This document shows positions 15,670 through 24,613 of a DNA stretch of 44,503 nucleotides, one piece after another. The DNA is taken from assembly GCA_945905275.1 (NCBI GenBank), contig CAMDPQ010000004.1, positions 1-44,503 of the forward strand. Reading direction: 5' to 3'. Positions within the stretch are counted from its first letter, which is position 1; the number at the start of each line of letters is the position of its first letter. This DNA is from Chlamydia trachomatis. Its GTDB lineage: Bacteria; Chlamydiota; Chlamydiia; Chlamydiales; Rhabdochlamydiaceae. Position numbers and translations under genes: made by a program. The notes below the pieces were generated by a model that was given only the letters and a program-made list of their open reading frames with translations, made no database searches and was not told the origin of the DNA.

Positions 15670-17097
15670 ATGACCACCGCAAATAAACCCAGAAGAGTGT
15701 TAAATGTATTTATTCTGGCAATGATGAACGTATCCATCATGCTTAGCCTACGAAGCCTTCCCTTGATTTCAGAACTTGGCCTATCTAGCTTATTCTTCTT
15801 TTTATTAGTCGCTATTACATTTCTCATCCCCTGCGCCTTTGTGTCTGCGGAACTCGCTACCGGCTGGCCCAAATCAGGGGGGGTGTATGTCTGGGTAAGA
15901 GAAGCCCTTGGGGACAGATGGGGGTTTTTTAGCATTTGGATGCAATGGATCCATAATGTATCGTGGTATCCTGTAATCCTTTCCTTCGTTGCTACGACAC
16001 TTGCCTATGTCATTGCCCCTGAGCTTAAAGAAAATAAGCTCTATGTCCTTGCCATCATTTTAGTGAGCTTTTGGGGGATGACAGGACTTAACTTTTTTGG
16101 CATCAAGGTATCTAGTTGGTTTAGCAGTATAGGAGTCATCGCAGGCACTATCCTTCCTGGTCTTTTTATCATCTCTCTGGGTATATCCTGGTTCGCCTTA
16201 GGAAACCCCCTACAAATAACCTTTTCCCCTTCCGCTTTCATCCCCGACTTCCACGGTATCGGCAGCCTCGTATTCATGGGGGGTCTATTTTTAGCCTTTG
16301 GAGGGTTAGAGGTCTCAGCATCATTAGCTAATGAGGTGAGTAACCCCCAAAAAAACTACCCAAAAGCGATTCTACTTGCGGCACTGATCACCTTTTTCCT
16401 CCTAATACTTGGTGCATTATCTATTGCTATTATTATTCCAGCCAGTGACTTAAACCTCGTCGGCGGTTTAATGGATGCTTTTCAATATTTTCTCTCTTAC
16501 TTTCATTTAGAGTGGCTTATACCGACTCTCGGGCTCTTACTGGTTCTCGGAGCCATAGCGGAGGTGAATGCATGGATGATCTCCCCTGTAAAAGGACTAC
16601 ATGCCGCTGCGGCACATGGAAATCTACCTCCCTTACTACAACGTATTAATAAGCATGGCACACCGACCAATCTGTTGATTCTCCAAGCAATCATCGTCTC
16701 TTTCTCTTCCTGCGTATTCCTCTTTATGCCCTCTATCAGCAGTAGCTTTTGGATCCTTACCGCGCTCAGCGCTCAAAGCTATTTAATCATGTACATTTTC
16801 ATGTTTATTTCTGCGATACGTCTGAGGTATACTAAACCGCACGTGCCTAGAGTCTTTAAAATTCCATTTCCTCATAAAGGAATTTGGTCTCTGTCACTGA
16901 TGGGGATGTTCGCTTCATTATTTGCTATTTTGATGGTCTTTATCCCCCCGGCACAGATCGATGTAGGTAGCACGGCATTTTATGTCAGCTTCCTTCTTAT
17001 CGGATTGCTGATCATGAGCGGTATACCGCTGATTTTTTATCAAATGAGAAAGCCTCATTGGGTGATCAAACAAACGGATAATAAGGAATACAAATAA
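15670..17097 (+). CDS. GadC/XasA-like amino acid antiporter (APC family)
   Basis: 475 residues with 12 predicted membrane helices, of the APC superfamily. The N-terminus LNVFILAMMNVSIMLSLRSL and then SAELATGWPKSGGVYVWVREA are the GadC/YjeM-type pattern. Further hallmarks are GGLEVSASLANEVSNPQKNYPKA near 215-240 and EVNAWMISPVKGL near 297. Characterised relatives exchange glutamate for GABA, and chlamydial homologues carry the name xasA. Substrate here is inference. An AAGGAG site lies before the ATG. The rarA gene begins 10 bases after the stop, so they may share a transcript. Confidence 0.88.
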   Translation: MTTANKPRRVLNVFILAMMNVSIMLSLRSLPLISELGLSSLFFFLLVAITFLIPCAFVSAELATGWPKSGGVYVWVREALGDRWGFFSIWMQWIHNVSWYPVILSFVATTLAYVIAPELKENKLYVLAIILVSFWGMTGLNFFGIKVSSWFSSIGVIAGTILPGLFIISLGISWFALGNPLQITFSPSAFIPDFHGIGSLVFMGGLFLAFGGLEVSASLANEVSNPQKNYPKAILLAALITFFLLILGALSIAIIIPASDLNLVGGLMDAFQYFLSYFHLEWLIPTLGLLLVLGAIAEVNAWMISPVKGLHAAAAHGNLPPLLQRINKHGTPTNLLILQAIIVSFSSCVFLFMPSISSSFWILTALSAQSYLIMYIFMFISAIRLRYTKPHVPRVFKIPFPHKGIWSLSLMGMFASLFAILMVFIPPAQIDVGSTAFYVSFLLIGLLIMSGIPLIFYQMRKPHWVIKQTDNKEYK

Positions 17098-17107
17098 CCC
17101 TTAATCT

Positions 17108-18376
17108 ATGCAACAACCTCTTGCAGAACAACTACGACCTCATAATTTTCACGATTGTTATGGGCAAGATACGATCCTCAATTCTACAGGATGGATCCAT
17201 TTTACGATCCAATCAGGCCGTCCCCTCTCTGTACTTTTTTGGGGACCCCCTGGCTGCGGGAAAACCACGATTGCCCGCCTTTACATGAAATCATTTTCAG
17301 CACAAGCCGTTCATTTTCATCCGGCAACGCATGGAATTGCCGATCTAAAAAAACTGTTAAAAGATCGTGAAGACCACCCTCTCCTGGCCTCTAAGCCTCT
17401 GATTTTATTTGTCGATGAAATCCACAGGTGGAATAAAGCTCAGCAAGACACTTTCCTGCCCTATCTAGAAAATGGGGTGATTATCCTCATCGGAGCGACC
17501 ACAGAGAACCCCTCTTTTGTGTTAAACAGCGCTTTATTATCGAGAATGCGCGTCCTGACCTTTACCCATCTGCAAGAACAAGACCTAGCTAAAATTTTAG
17601 TAAGAGCCTTAAGCCATCACCCGAACCTTTCCCTGTCAGAGGAGGTCCAAGCCTTTCTGATTCAGAATGCAAGCGGCGATGGGAGGTATCTACTCAACAT
17701 GGTCGAGACACTCCTTACAGCACCTGCTGGAGAGCCCATTACTTTACCTATGCTCGAGCATCTGTTACAAAAAAAAGCACCTATCTACGATCGGAGACAA
17801 GAAATCCATCATAACCTGATCTCGGCGCTACACAAATCCGTGCGAGGCTCTGATCCTGACGCTGCCTTATACTGGCTATCTCGTATGTTACAAGGGGGAG
17901 AAGACCCTAAATTTCTAGCCAGACGTATAGTACGCATGGCCTCAGAAGACGTAGGTCTTGCTGACCCCAATGCACTGCAAGTCACTCTTAATGCCTGGGA
18001 AAGTTTTGAGCGCCTAGGCTCGCCAGAGGGAGAGCTAGCGCTTGCTCAAGCGGTAGTCTACCTGTCTCTCTCTCCTAAAAGTAATGCTCTTTATACAGCC
18101 TATACAGAGGCGGCCTCCTCTGCGAGACAAACAAGCCACTTACCCCCTCCTACCATGCTACGTAACGCACCTACCAAGCTGAGCCAAGATCTAGGTCATG
18201 GAAAAGGATATGTTTATGACCATGACACCCCTCATGGATTTTCAGGACAAGAGTATTTTCCCAATCAGATGACCAGAAAAACATTCTATACCCCTGTCGA
18301 AAGAGGTTATGAAAGAGAAATGAAAAAAAGGCTTGATTACTTTTCCTTACTGAGAAAAAAGCTCTCTCAGGAATAG
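17108..18376 (+). CDS. rarA: Replication-associated recombination ATPase RarA
   Basis: AAA+ ATPase of the RarA/MgsA/Mgs1 family, acting at stalled replication forks, related to clamp-loader subunits. Walker A is LFWGPPGCGKTTIARL (about residue 44), Walker B is LILFVDEIHRWNKAQQD (about 98), and the sensor/arginine-finger region is GATTENPSFVLNSALLSR (about 136). The C-terminal RarA part includes KSVRGSDPDAALYWLSRML and EDVGLADPNAL. The end GFSGQEYFP followed by YTPVERGYEREMKKRL is also typical. At 422 residues the length is normal. It is followed 60 bases later by IS30 debris. Confidence 0.93.
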   Translation: MQQPLAEQLRPHNFHDCYGQDTILNSTGWIHFTIQSGRPLSVLFWGPPGCGKTTIARLYMKSFSAQAVHFHPATHGIADLKKLLKDREDHPLLASKPLILFVDEIHRWNKAQQDTFLPYLENGVIILIGATTENPSFVLNSALLSRMRVLTFTHLQEQDLAKILVRALSHHPNLSLSEEVQAFLIQNASGDGRYLLNMVETLLTAPAGEPITLPMLEHLLQKKAPIYDRRQEIHHNLISALHKSVRGSDPDAALYWLSRMLQGGEDPKFLARRIVRMASEDVGLADPNALQVTLNAWESFERLGSPEGELALAQAVVYLSLSPKSNALYTAYTEAASSARQTSHLPPPTMLRNAPTKLSQDLGHGKGYVYDHDTPHGFSGQEYFPNQMTRKTFYTPVERGYEREMKKRLDYFSLLRKKLSQE

Positions 18377-18435
18377 AAATCCTGAATACTTTTTTTATCT
18401 TTGGCTGAACTATGTAATCTCGAGCTAACAACATC

Positions 18436-18777
18436 ATGACTTCCTTAAACTCTCCCCCAGCAAAGTCTGCATGCGAGCTAAGGAACTGGGTGAAAATAAG
18501 CACTTTTGATAACCGCAAAGAATTTTCAAACCATAAGCAAATCAGCGAAAGTCTAGATGCAAAGATGCATTTTGCTCGTGCTTACCACTCCCGGGAAAGG
18601 GGGCTAAATGAAAACACTAATGGGTTGGTAAGACAGTACCTACCCAAAGGTCAGCCTTTAGACACAGTAAGCCCTGAGTATCTGAAGTTTATTGAAGATG
18701 CATTAAATGACAGGCCTCGAAAAGCCCTGGATTTTAGGACCCCAGGGAAATCTTTGATGAGCATCGGATGCTTATAG
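18436..18777 (+). pseudogene. IS30 family transposase, C-terminal remnant
   Basis: Corresponds to the last about 110 residues of an IS30 transposase. Clear motifs are STFDNRKEFSNHKQI (second catalytic Asp region, usually TFDNGKEF), FARAYHSRERGLNENTNGL with the catalytic Glu, and NDRPRKALDFRTPGKSL near the end. The N-terminal DNA-binding part and first Asp are missing, because the gene begins directly after rarA. It is therefore a relic; the first few residues of this open frame (MTSLNSPPAK) are not family sequence. Confidence 0.85.
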
Positions 18778-19246
18778 GCAAAACGCGGTGGACGTAAGAG
18801 TCCTTTTTCTATCGTAAAAATCGGTTTGGTCCTAATCCCCTTTACTGACCGGGACCATTACGCCTATATGCTTTTTAGACTACTTCTCCCTTATTCCAAT
18901 ACAAAGCCAAGGGCTCTCTATGTCATGTTTGGCTATATCAGCCTTAATTTTTTGATGTATTAAGAGAAATGAACGCCTACTAGATAATGCTTCACATCGG
19001 TTGATGGAAAAGAATCCGTCTGATTATTCCAGAAATCTGCTAAAATAGAGCCCAGAACTAGGGGTTTTAAGAGTTTAAAAAGAGTATTTAAAATTTAACA
19101 TTCCTCAAGCACTTCGAGATTCAACAGGCGTGTTTTTGTAAAATACCACATAATATGCATTCATTTCGAGTTAGTAGAGCAAGAAATTACAGATGTTTTT
19201 TTTCATTCTTTATGATATGTTCATTAAAAAAAATGGTAGTAGAGTA
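18778..19246. other. Intergenic region before tsaD
   Basis: No confident gene. A short hydrophobic reading (LFRLLLPYSNTKPRALYVMF, around 18868-18927) lies between stops without a ribosome-binding site and is probably debris linked to the IS30 remnant. The last 150 bases are AT-rich and probably contain the tsaD promoter. Confidence 0.4.
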
Positions 19247-20272
19247 ATGATTGTCTTAGGGATAGAAAGCACTTGTGATGAAACGGCGGCCTCTATAGTC
19301 AAGGGAGGTCATACGATCCTATCGAATGTGATCGCTTCTCAAATTGCACTACACCAACCTTTTGGGGGGGTGTATCCAGAGCTTGCTTCACGCAGCCACA
19401 TCAATTCTATAAGCTCAGTTATTCATAAAGCTGTATCTGATGCAAACATATCGCTCGAGGATATAGATCTGATTAGCGTAGCAAAAGGCCCAGGTCTTAT
19501 TGGGTCGTTACTGATAGGGCTTAATGCCGCCAAAGGATTATCTATCGCTCTAGACATACCATTTGTTGGGGTCAATCATGTAGAGGCTCATCTTTATGCT
19601 GCTATGATGGGCACTGAACATCCCATCCTGCCAGCGCTAGGGGTGGTAATCTCTGGGGGACATACGTTTCTTGTACTCATTGAAGCCATAGGAAAGTACA
19701 CTCTCATAGGAACGACTGTTGATGATGCTATGGGTGAGGGATTTGATAAAGTGGCCATCATGCTAGGTCTACCTTACCCTGGAGGGCCAGCAATAGAGAG
19801 GCTTGCTTTAAAAGGAGATGGAGCGAAGTATAAATTTAAAGCAGGCATGGTAAAAGAAAGGCCCCTTGATTTCTCCTTTAGCGGACTTAAAACCAATGTC
19901 TATTACATGATTCATGGACAAAATGCCGATCAACCAAAGGCCAGAGTCCTATCGGATCAAGAAAAAGCAGATATTGCAGCCTCTTTTCAATACACCGCAT
20001 TTACTGATTTAATTAAAAAATGTCACCTTGCATTAAAACATTACCCTTGCGCAGCTATTTATTTTGGAGGAGGAGTCAGCAACAACCAGAACCTTAGGCA
20101 GAGACTTATGGAAAGTATCCCTGATATACCTCTATTTTGGCCCTCTATGGGACTTAGCTTAGACAATGCAGCGATGATTGCAGGTCTTGGATTTCATGTT
20201 TTTCATAATAATCGATGTCAGGGGCATAGTTTAGGCCTTGAACCTGAAGCACGCATTCCCCTGACGCAGTAA
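19247..20272 (+). CDS. tsaD: tRNA t6A threonylcarbamoyltransferase TsaD
   Basis: Transfers the threonylcarbamoyl group made by TsaC/Sua5 (2312-3298) onto A37 of tRNAs that read ANN codons. The Kae1/Gcp fold starts IVLGIESTCDETAASIV. The metal site His pair is in GVNHVEAHLYA, and VVISGGHTFLV, DDAMGEGFDKVA and FSGLKTNVYY follow, with IYFGGGVSNNQNLR and LSLDNAAMIAGLG at the end. The ATG at 19247 gives 341 residues, the family norm, and begins exactly at the conserved core. An upstream ATG at 19193 would add 18 unconserved residues. It converges with the lipoprotein gene, with 14 bases between stops. Confidence 0.95.
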   Translation: MIVLGIESTCDETAASIVKGGHTILSNVIASQIALHQPFGGVYPELASRSHINSISSVIHKAVSDANISLEDIDLISVAKGPGLIGSLLIGLNAAKGLSIALDIPFVGVNHVEAHLYAAMMGTEHPILPALGVVISGGHTFLVLIEAIGKYTLIGTTVDDAMGEGFDKVAIMLGLPYPGGPAIERLALKGDGAKYKFKAGMVKERPLDFSFSGLKTNVYYMIHGQNADQPKARVLSDQEKADIAASFQYTAFTDLIKKCHLALKHYPCAAIYFGGGVSNNQNLRQRLMESIPDIPLFWPSMGLSLDNAAMIAGLGFHVFHNNRCQGHSLGLEPEARIPLTQ

Positions 20273-20286
20273 AACCTCACCCTCGC

Positions 20287-21885
20287 CTATTCATCTATAG
20301 ATCGTTTACCAGCATGTGACTTTTTAGACTTCTTTTTGACATGATCTATCTTCTGTTCAAAAGAAGAGCTTGTTTGCATACTTGTATTATATTTTCCATT
20401 AGCTTTTTGCTGGGATGCTTTGCCGGCGGGCTCAGGCTTTGGGCTAGCGCTTTTTCCGGCTGATGGATCTTGCTTGCTAGGAGAAGTGCTCTGAGGAGCA
20501 CTCTTGGGTGATGCTGTCTTAGGCTTTGGGCTAGCGCTTTTTCCAGCTGATGGATCTTGCTTGCTAGGAGAAGTGCTCTGAGGAGCACTCTTGGGTGATG
20601 CTGTCTTAGGCTTTGGGCTCGCGCTTTTTCCAGCTGATGGATCTTTCTTGCTAGGAGACGTACTCTGAGGATTGGTCGGCGGCGGAGTAGTCACAGGTTG
20701 CGCCGATGGAGGAGCTGGGCTTTTAGGAGTAGATTCAGTCATTGGACTATCCTGGATCCTGCCGGGAGAGACTTGCGAAGGGATCTGAGATAAAGGCTTT
20801 GGTGGCTCTTCAGAGGGAGTTTGAGATAAATGCTTTGGCTCTTCAGAGGAAGAAGACTCAGGCTTTGGGCTAGCGCTTTTTCCGGCTGATGGATCTTGCT
20901 TGCTAGGAGAAGTACCCTGAGGATTGGTCGGCGGCGGAGTAGTCACAGGTTTCGCCGACGGATGGGCCGGGGTTTTAGGAGTAGATTCAGTCGTTGGACT
21001 ATCCTCGGTCATGCCAGGAGAGGCTTGGGAAAGGATTTGAGATAAATGCTTTGGCTCTTCAGAGGGAGAAGGCTCAGGCTTTATGGGCGTATTAGACTGC
21101 ATTTCCTGTTTTGGAGGGACTGGCACAGAGGGAGCCGGGTTAGGGGCGATAGGCGCAGAAGGCTGGGGCTCAGGAGGAGTTGCCGATATGACATTCTCCA
21201 TACCCTGACTATCATAAACAGAATCATTGAGGCTCATCTTTTCCTCTATGTTCAAGTCTATCTTTGGTAATACAGAAGGAGTTTCAATAAGCCCAGCCAC
21301 CTCGACCGCAAGTGGTTGTAGTTTAGCGACGGTTTCATCTATATTTACGACCTGCTCCTCTACTGCGACCGTCTCTACTTGTTGAAGAACAGGTGCATCT
21401 TGAGCAAGAATTGAGCTATCGACTTCTATGCCTTGTACTTGTGCTATTTTAATGTCTACATCCCCCTGCTCCATCTCATTTTCTGGGCTTACAACTACAA
21501 TCTCCACCTGTGATGACTCCAGCTTGTTGTCATCGGCATGTTCTCTAGCCTTGCTATTGATTTCACCTTTAATGCCAGACGATTGCTCTGTTTGGAATGC
21601 GGTTATTAGATCTTTTGGTTTAACCTGTTTTTTCTCTTGAGAAGATTTTTCGTCCTTTTTAGGAGGATTTTTTTGCTGAGGGGATTGCGCATCTTTTTTT
21701 TGGGTCTTCTGTTGCTGATCATTTGTGGCTTGTTCACTTTTTACGGCAACATCACCATCCAACTGCTCATGACGCTGGATAACATTAGGACGAGAAACAA
21801 CCTCGCTTTCGTACGCAACAGGAGACTCCCCTGCACAACAACCTGCCATTGGGGCAAGCAATAAAATCCATTTCCATCTTTTCAT
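20287..21885 (-). CDS. Repeat-rich Pro/Ser/Lys lipoprotein
   Basis: 532 residues. The N-terminus MKRWKWILLLAPMAGCC ends in a lipobox (M-A-G-C), so residue 16 should be lipidated and the protein membrane-anchored. Residues 17-235 are acidic and Gln/Glu-rich with short valine-rich stretches (VEIVVVSPE, VDIKIAQVQG). Residues about 240-500 are proline-rich and repetitive: a long unit containing PVTTPPPTNPQ occurs twice, and a 29-residue unit containing SPSKQDPSAGKSASPKP is tandemly repeated. The end is very basic (KKKSKKSHAGKRS). The layout suggests a wall- or surface-spanning spacer, but function is unknown. A GGGAGA site precedes the ATG. Confidence 0.75.
   Translation of the reverse strand: MKRWKWILLLAPMAGCCAGESPVAYESEVVSRPNVIQRHEQLDGDVAVKSEQATNDQQQKTQKKDAQSPQQKNPPKKDEKSSQEKKQVKPKDLITAFQTEQSSGIKGEINSKAREHADDNKLESSQVEIVVVSPENEMEQGDVDIKIAQVQGIEVDSSILAQDAPVLQQVETVAVEEQVVNIDETVAKLQPLAVEVAGLIETPSVLPKIDLNIEEKMSLNDSVYDSQGMENVISATPPEPQPSAPIAPNPAPSVPVPPKQEMQSNTPIKPEPSPSEEPKHLSQILSQASPGMTEDSPTTESTPKTPAHPSAKPVTTPPPTNPQGTSPSKQDPSAGKSASPKPESSSSEEPKHLSQTPSEEPPKPLSQIPSQVSPGRIQDSPMTESTPKSPAPPSAQPVTTPPPTNPQSTSPSKKDPSAGKSASPKPKTASPKSAPQSTSPSKQDPSAGKSASPKPKTASPKSAPQSTSPSKQDPSAGKSASPKPEPAGKASQQKANGKYNTSMQTSSSFEQKIDHVKKKSKKSHAGKRSIDE
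20430..20660 (-). repeat. 87-bp tandem repeats in the lipoprotein gene
   Basis: Nearly identical in-frame units of 87 bases (29 residues, containing SPSKQDPSAGKSASPKP and TASPKSAPQST) follow one another; a further related copy, in the longer repeat, lies near 20865-20930. Units differ by only a few bases, such as CCGG/CCAG in the GCTGATGG context. This indicates recent expansion and likely length variation. Confidence 0.8.
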
Positions 21886-22052
21886 TGATTTCTCCCGAGA
21901 ATCTCATTCTGTATAGAGTAACAGGTCTTTTAAAAAAGTAATACCATATAACTATCAGATAATTTGTAATGCATTTTTTATCAACATAAAAAAAAATAGA
22001 GGGAGATAGCAGATACATAAAGGTTTTGAGATTGCTCAGGGTATTCTTTTAC

Positions 22053-23333
22053 TTAGATCCGCTCCCATGCAGGCTGAGCTGTATCGGCATAACTATCCTT
22101 AATCGAGATAATAATAAATACCCAGCAAAGACAAAGCAATAGCATAATCCATGACAAAAAGGAACCTAAAGAAGAGGTAAAATATACCTGCAGTATCATA
22201 ACAAATAAAGAAGCAAATATTTTTGCGCCTCTGTATACAAAGACGTCGATGAAGGCTTTTGCGTTAAACTTTTCTTCTGGCTTCATCGGAATATACAACA
22301 TCTCTTTAATCACATTGAAAAGGGAGAAATCTAAACATTTGACAGTTAACAACGAGTATGAAATTACGCTAAACACAGGGGAAAATAGAAAAGTCAGGCA
22401 GTTACACCCTAATAAAAGAGGGACTATAAGATGGGTCTTGAATTTACCAAAAAACCGAATGAGTACATAAACACCGACAAATTGAAAACTCATCGTTAAG
22501 ATATTACCGAAGCCGAGCAGTTTACTAAAGTACGCAGTTCTTAAATCTTTGATCGGATACAGATTCTCTAAATAGGTGTTAAACTGAAAATCCGTAATCG
22601 TTGAGGTTACCTGCATCAGAATCACCATCAGTAAAATACCCCGCAATAATTTGGAGCTCCGAATTAAAGAGAGAGATTGTTGCATAGAAGAGGCCTGCTT
22701 CAAGTTCTGATCCCTTTGTATCTCTAAAGAGGTGCTACTACGGATAAGCTTATGATAACTCCATGTAAGCAGAAGATAAATCGGCATGGTGAAACAAAGA
22801 ACAGACTCAGAACCTATTTTTACTGCGTAGGCACTAACTAACAAGCTGCCCGATAGTCCCCCGAGGGCGCCGATTCCAAATAAAAAACCATATAGGTATT
22901 GCGCTTTAGCGAGCTGTACATTCGAATGAATCACCGACCAAAGCAATTGAAACATGAGCATGATGTAAATATCTTTCCACACATAAAAAATAAAGGGGAA
23001 CGTGCTATGATCAGAGATCCATACAGATGCAATCATGTTCCCAACTGCAATGATACCGGCAACGACTAAAAAGATCTTTAAACAGCCAACCTTATGGATG
23101 AATTTATTATAAAAAGTCACAACAAGAAAATTCACCGGTATACTCAGAATCCAGGCATAAGGCAGGGCTTTTGCTCCGTAGGCTTGCAGAAATAAAGAAT
23201 TGCTTACCGGCCTAACAACAGCATAATCGAACGAAATTAAGTAGCTACAACACATAGCAGCCAGTAGAAAGATCTTTTCTTGAAAGGAAAAGAGGCTCAG
23301 CCTATCTTGAAGCTTTTTAATGAAACCTATCAT
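22053..23333 (-). CDS. ATP/ADP translocase (TLC)-like carrier, divergent
   Basis: 426 residues with about 12 membrane helices. The N-terminal helix pair resembles chlamydial/rickettsial nucleotide transporters: SYLISFDYAVVRPVSNSLFL, then GAKALPYAWILSIPVN, where classical members have an R-P-x-K-D-S-L motif followed by G-A-x-x-P. The lysine and aspartate of that motif are replaced here (RPVSNSL), so ATP/ADP exchange should not be assumed; another solute or an MFS relative is possible. The ATG overlaps the stop of the HD gene (ATGA), so it is the last gene of a guaC-HD-carrier set. Confidence 0.65.
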   Translation of the reverse strand: MIGFIKKLQDRLSLFSFQEKIFLLAAMCCSYLISFDYAVVRPVSNSLFLQAYGAKALPYAWILSIPVNFLVVTFYNKFIHKVGCLKIFLVVAGIIAVGNMIASVWISDHSTFPFIFYVWKDIYIMLMFQLLWSVIHSNVQLAKAQYLYGFLFGIGALGGLSGSLLVSAYAVKIGSESVLCFTMPIYLLLTWSYHKLIRSSTSLEIQRDQNLKQASSMQQSLSLIRSSKLLRGILLMVILMQVTSTITDFQFNTYLENLYPIKDLRTAYFSKLLGFGNILTMSFQFVGVYVLIRFFGKFKTHLIVPLLLGCNCLTFLFSPVFSVISYSLLTVKCLDFSLFNVIKEMLYIPMKPEEKFNAKAFIDVFVYRGAKIFASLFVMILQVYFTSSLGSFLSWIMLLLCLCWVFIIISIKDSYADTAQPAWERI

Positions 23334-24601
23334 ATAGGATCTATATCCTTATCAACAAGATGATGAGACATAAACTCATGAAACGCAAGGCTGTGATCAC
23401 AAGGCAAATAGACCCAGCTAGTGGCATAGGGAATAACCAGCAGATTAGAGCACTCCGTTGCATCGATAATCTCCCCTGATTTACGCAATACAGGAAATGA
23501 CTCCGTTCTAGGACTTCTCTTTTCCTCTACAGACCAATCGATCTCATCTAGGGAAAGGCCTTGTAATAAGATAAAACTACCTAAAAGTGATTCACTTACT
23601 TGTTCTACAGCGATAGAGCTATAACGACGGGATCGATCGAATAGTGCTAAACTATCGGGATGGGCCCTATCCCCTTTACTTAATTCTTCTTGGGCTGCGA
23701 CAAGAATAGTGTTATCTGTATAACTTAGGTAAGTTGATAAAGATTGCAAAGGATTCATTTTATCATAGATATACTGCATAAAGCGGGACATATGAAAACC
23801 ATATGCTTTCACAGAAGGATATTGATAAACCCTTTTATGCATGAAATGACGAGCCAGGACAAGGGCCTCACAAGACTCTACCCCGTTTTCTTCTATACCC
23901 AACACCAGATGCGAAGTACCCTGACTTGGTAAAATCCTCAACATTTCGATGAGCTGATGGTAATCAAAAAGACCATAAGATAAACCGGTACATCTCGAAT
24001 CCCTGAGCAGATATTCTATCCGATCAGCCCCAAAAAAATCTCCTGTGATCACTTGTGTCATGACTTTTTCCCAATCTGAAAACGGGATGACGCTTAAAGG
24101 GTGAGCAAGCTCTTTGAGCTTTTCCTCACCAAGAGACACCTTAATAACATCCGATATAGCAGACCGATCGGGGTATCGCAGTTCAAGCATTTTCCATACC
24201 TGGCATAACAGATCACTTTCTATTACTTTTAAGGTCCATTGTTCATGCCCCCCCTCCCCTAACAGACGCTTTTCCGCCACATGAGAAAAAGGAAGGTGGC
24301 CTAAATCATGACTTAAAGCAGATAGTCGAATAATCTGGCGCCAGTATGCAAATTCCGAGGCTACTTCTGATTCGGTGTATTTAGAAGAGATCTGATCAAA
24401 AATCTGAGAGGCCACTTGCATGACCCCTAGTGAATGCTCAAAACGAGTGTGTGTAGCTCCCGGATAGACTAAGTAGCTGACCCCAAGCTGACGAATATAA
24501 TGAAGGCGCTGAAATACACTAGAGTCTACAAAAGCGGATTCAATCTCATTAAGCTTAATAAACCCATGCACCGGATCGAAAATCTTCTTAACTGTGCTCA
24601 A
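23330..24601 (-). CDS. HD-domain phosphohydrolase (SAMHD1/dGTPase-like)
   Basis: 423 residues of the HD superfamily branch that includes SAMHD1 and dNTP triphosphohydrolases. The opening KKIFDPVHGFIKLNEIE is the family signature, followed by HTRFEHSLGVMQVA and LSALSHDLGHLPFSHVAE, giving the H-HD metal ligands; DFFGADRIEYLLRDS is also conserved and supplies the last Asp. Relatives hydrolyse dNTPs or other nucleotides; exact substrate is unknown. The start is a TTG at 24601, with AAGGAG eight bases upstream overlapping the guaC stop codon, which indicates translational coupling. The stop overlaps the start of the carrier gene. Confidence 0.85.
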   Translation of the reverse strand: MSTVKKIFDPVHGFIKLNEIESAFVDSSVFQRLHYIRQLGVSYLVYPGATHTRFEHSLGVMQVASQIFDQISSKYTESEVASEFAYWRQIIRLSALSHDLGHLPFSHVAEKRLLGEGGHEQWTLKVIESDLLCQVWKMLELRYPDRSAISDVIKVSLGEEKLKELAHPLSVIPFSDWEKVMTQVITGDFFGADRIEYLLRDSRCTGLSYGLFDYHQLIEMLRILPSQGTSHLVLGIEENGVESCEALVLARHFMHKRVYQYPSVKAYGFHMSRFMQYIYDKMNPLQSLSTYLSYTDNTILVAAQEELSKGDRAHPDSLALFDRSRRYSSIAVEQVSESLLGSFILLQGLSLDEIDWSVEEKRSPRTESFPVLRKSGEIIDATECSNLLVIPYATSWVYLPCDHSLAFHEFMSHHLVDKDIDPI

Positions 24602-24613
24602 AGTGATAGCTCC

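Noticed and set aside
18868-18960. Small hydrophobic peptide reading LFRLLLPYSNTKPR
   Set aside because: No start codon with a ribosome-binding site, and it lies in IS30 debris.
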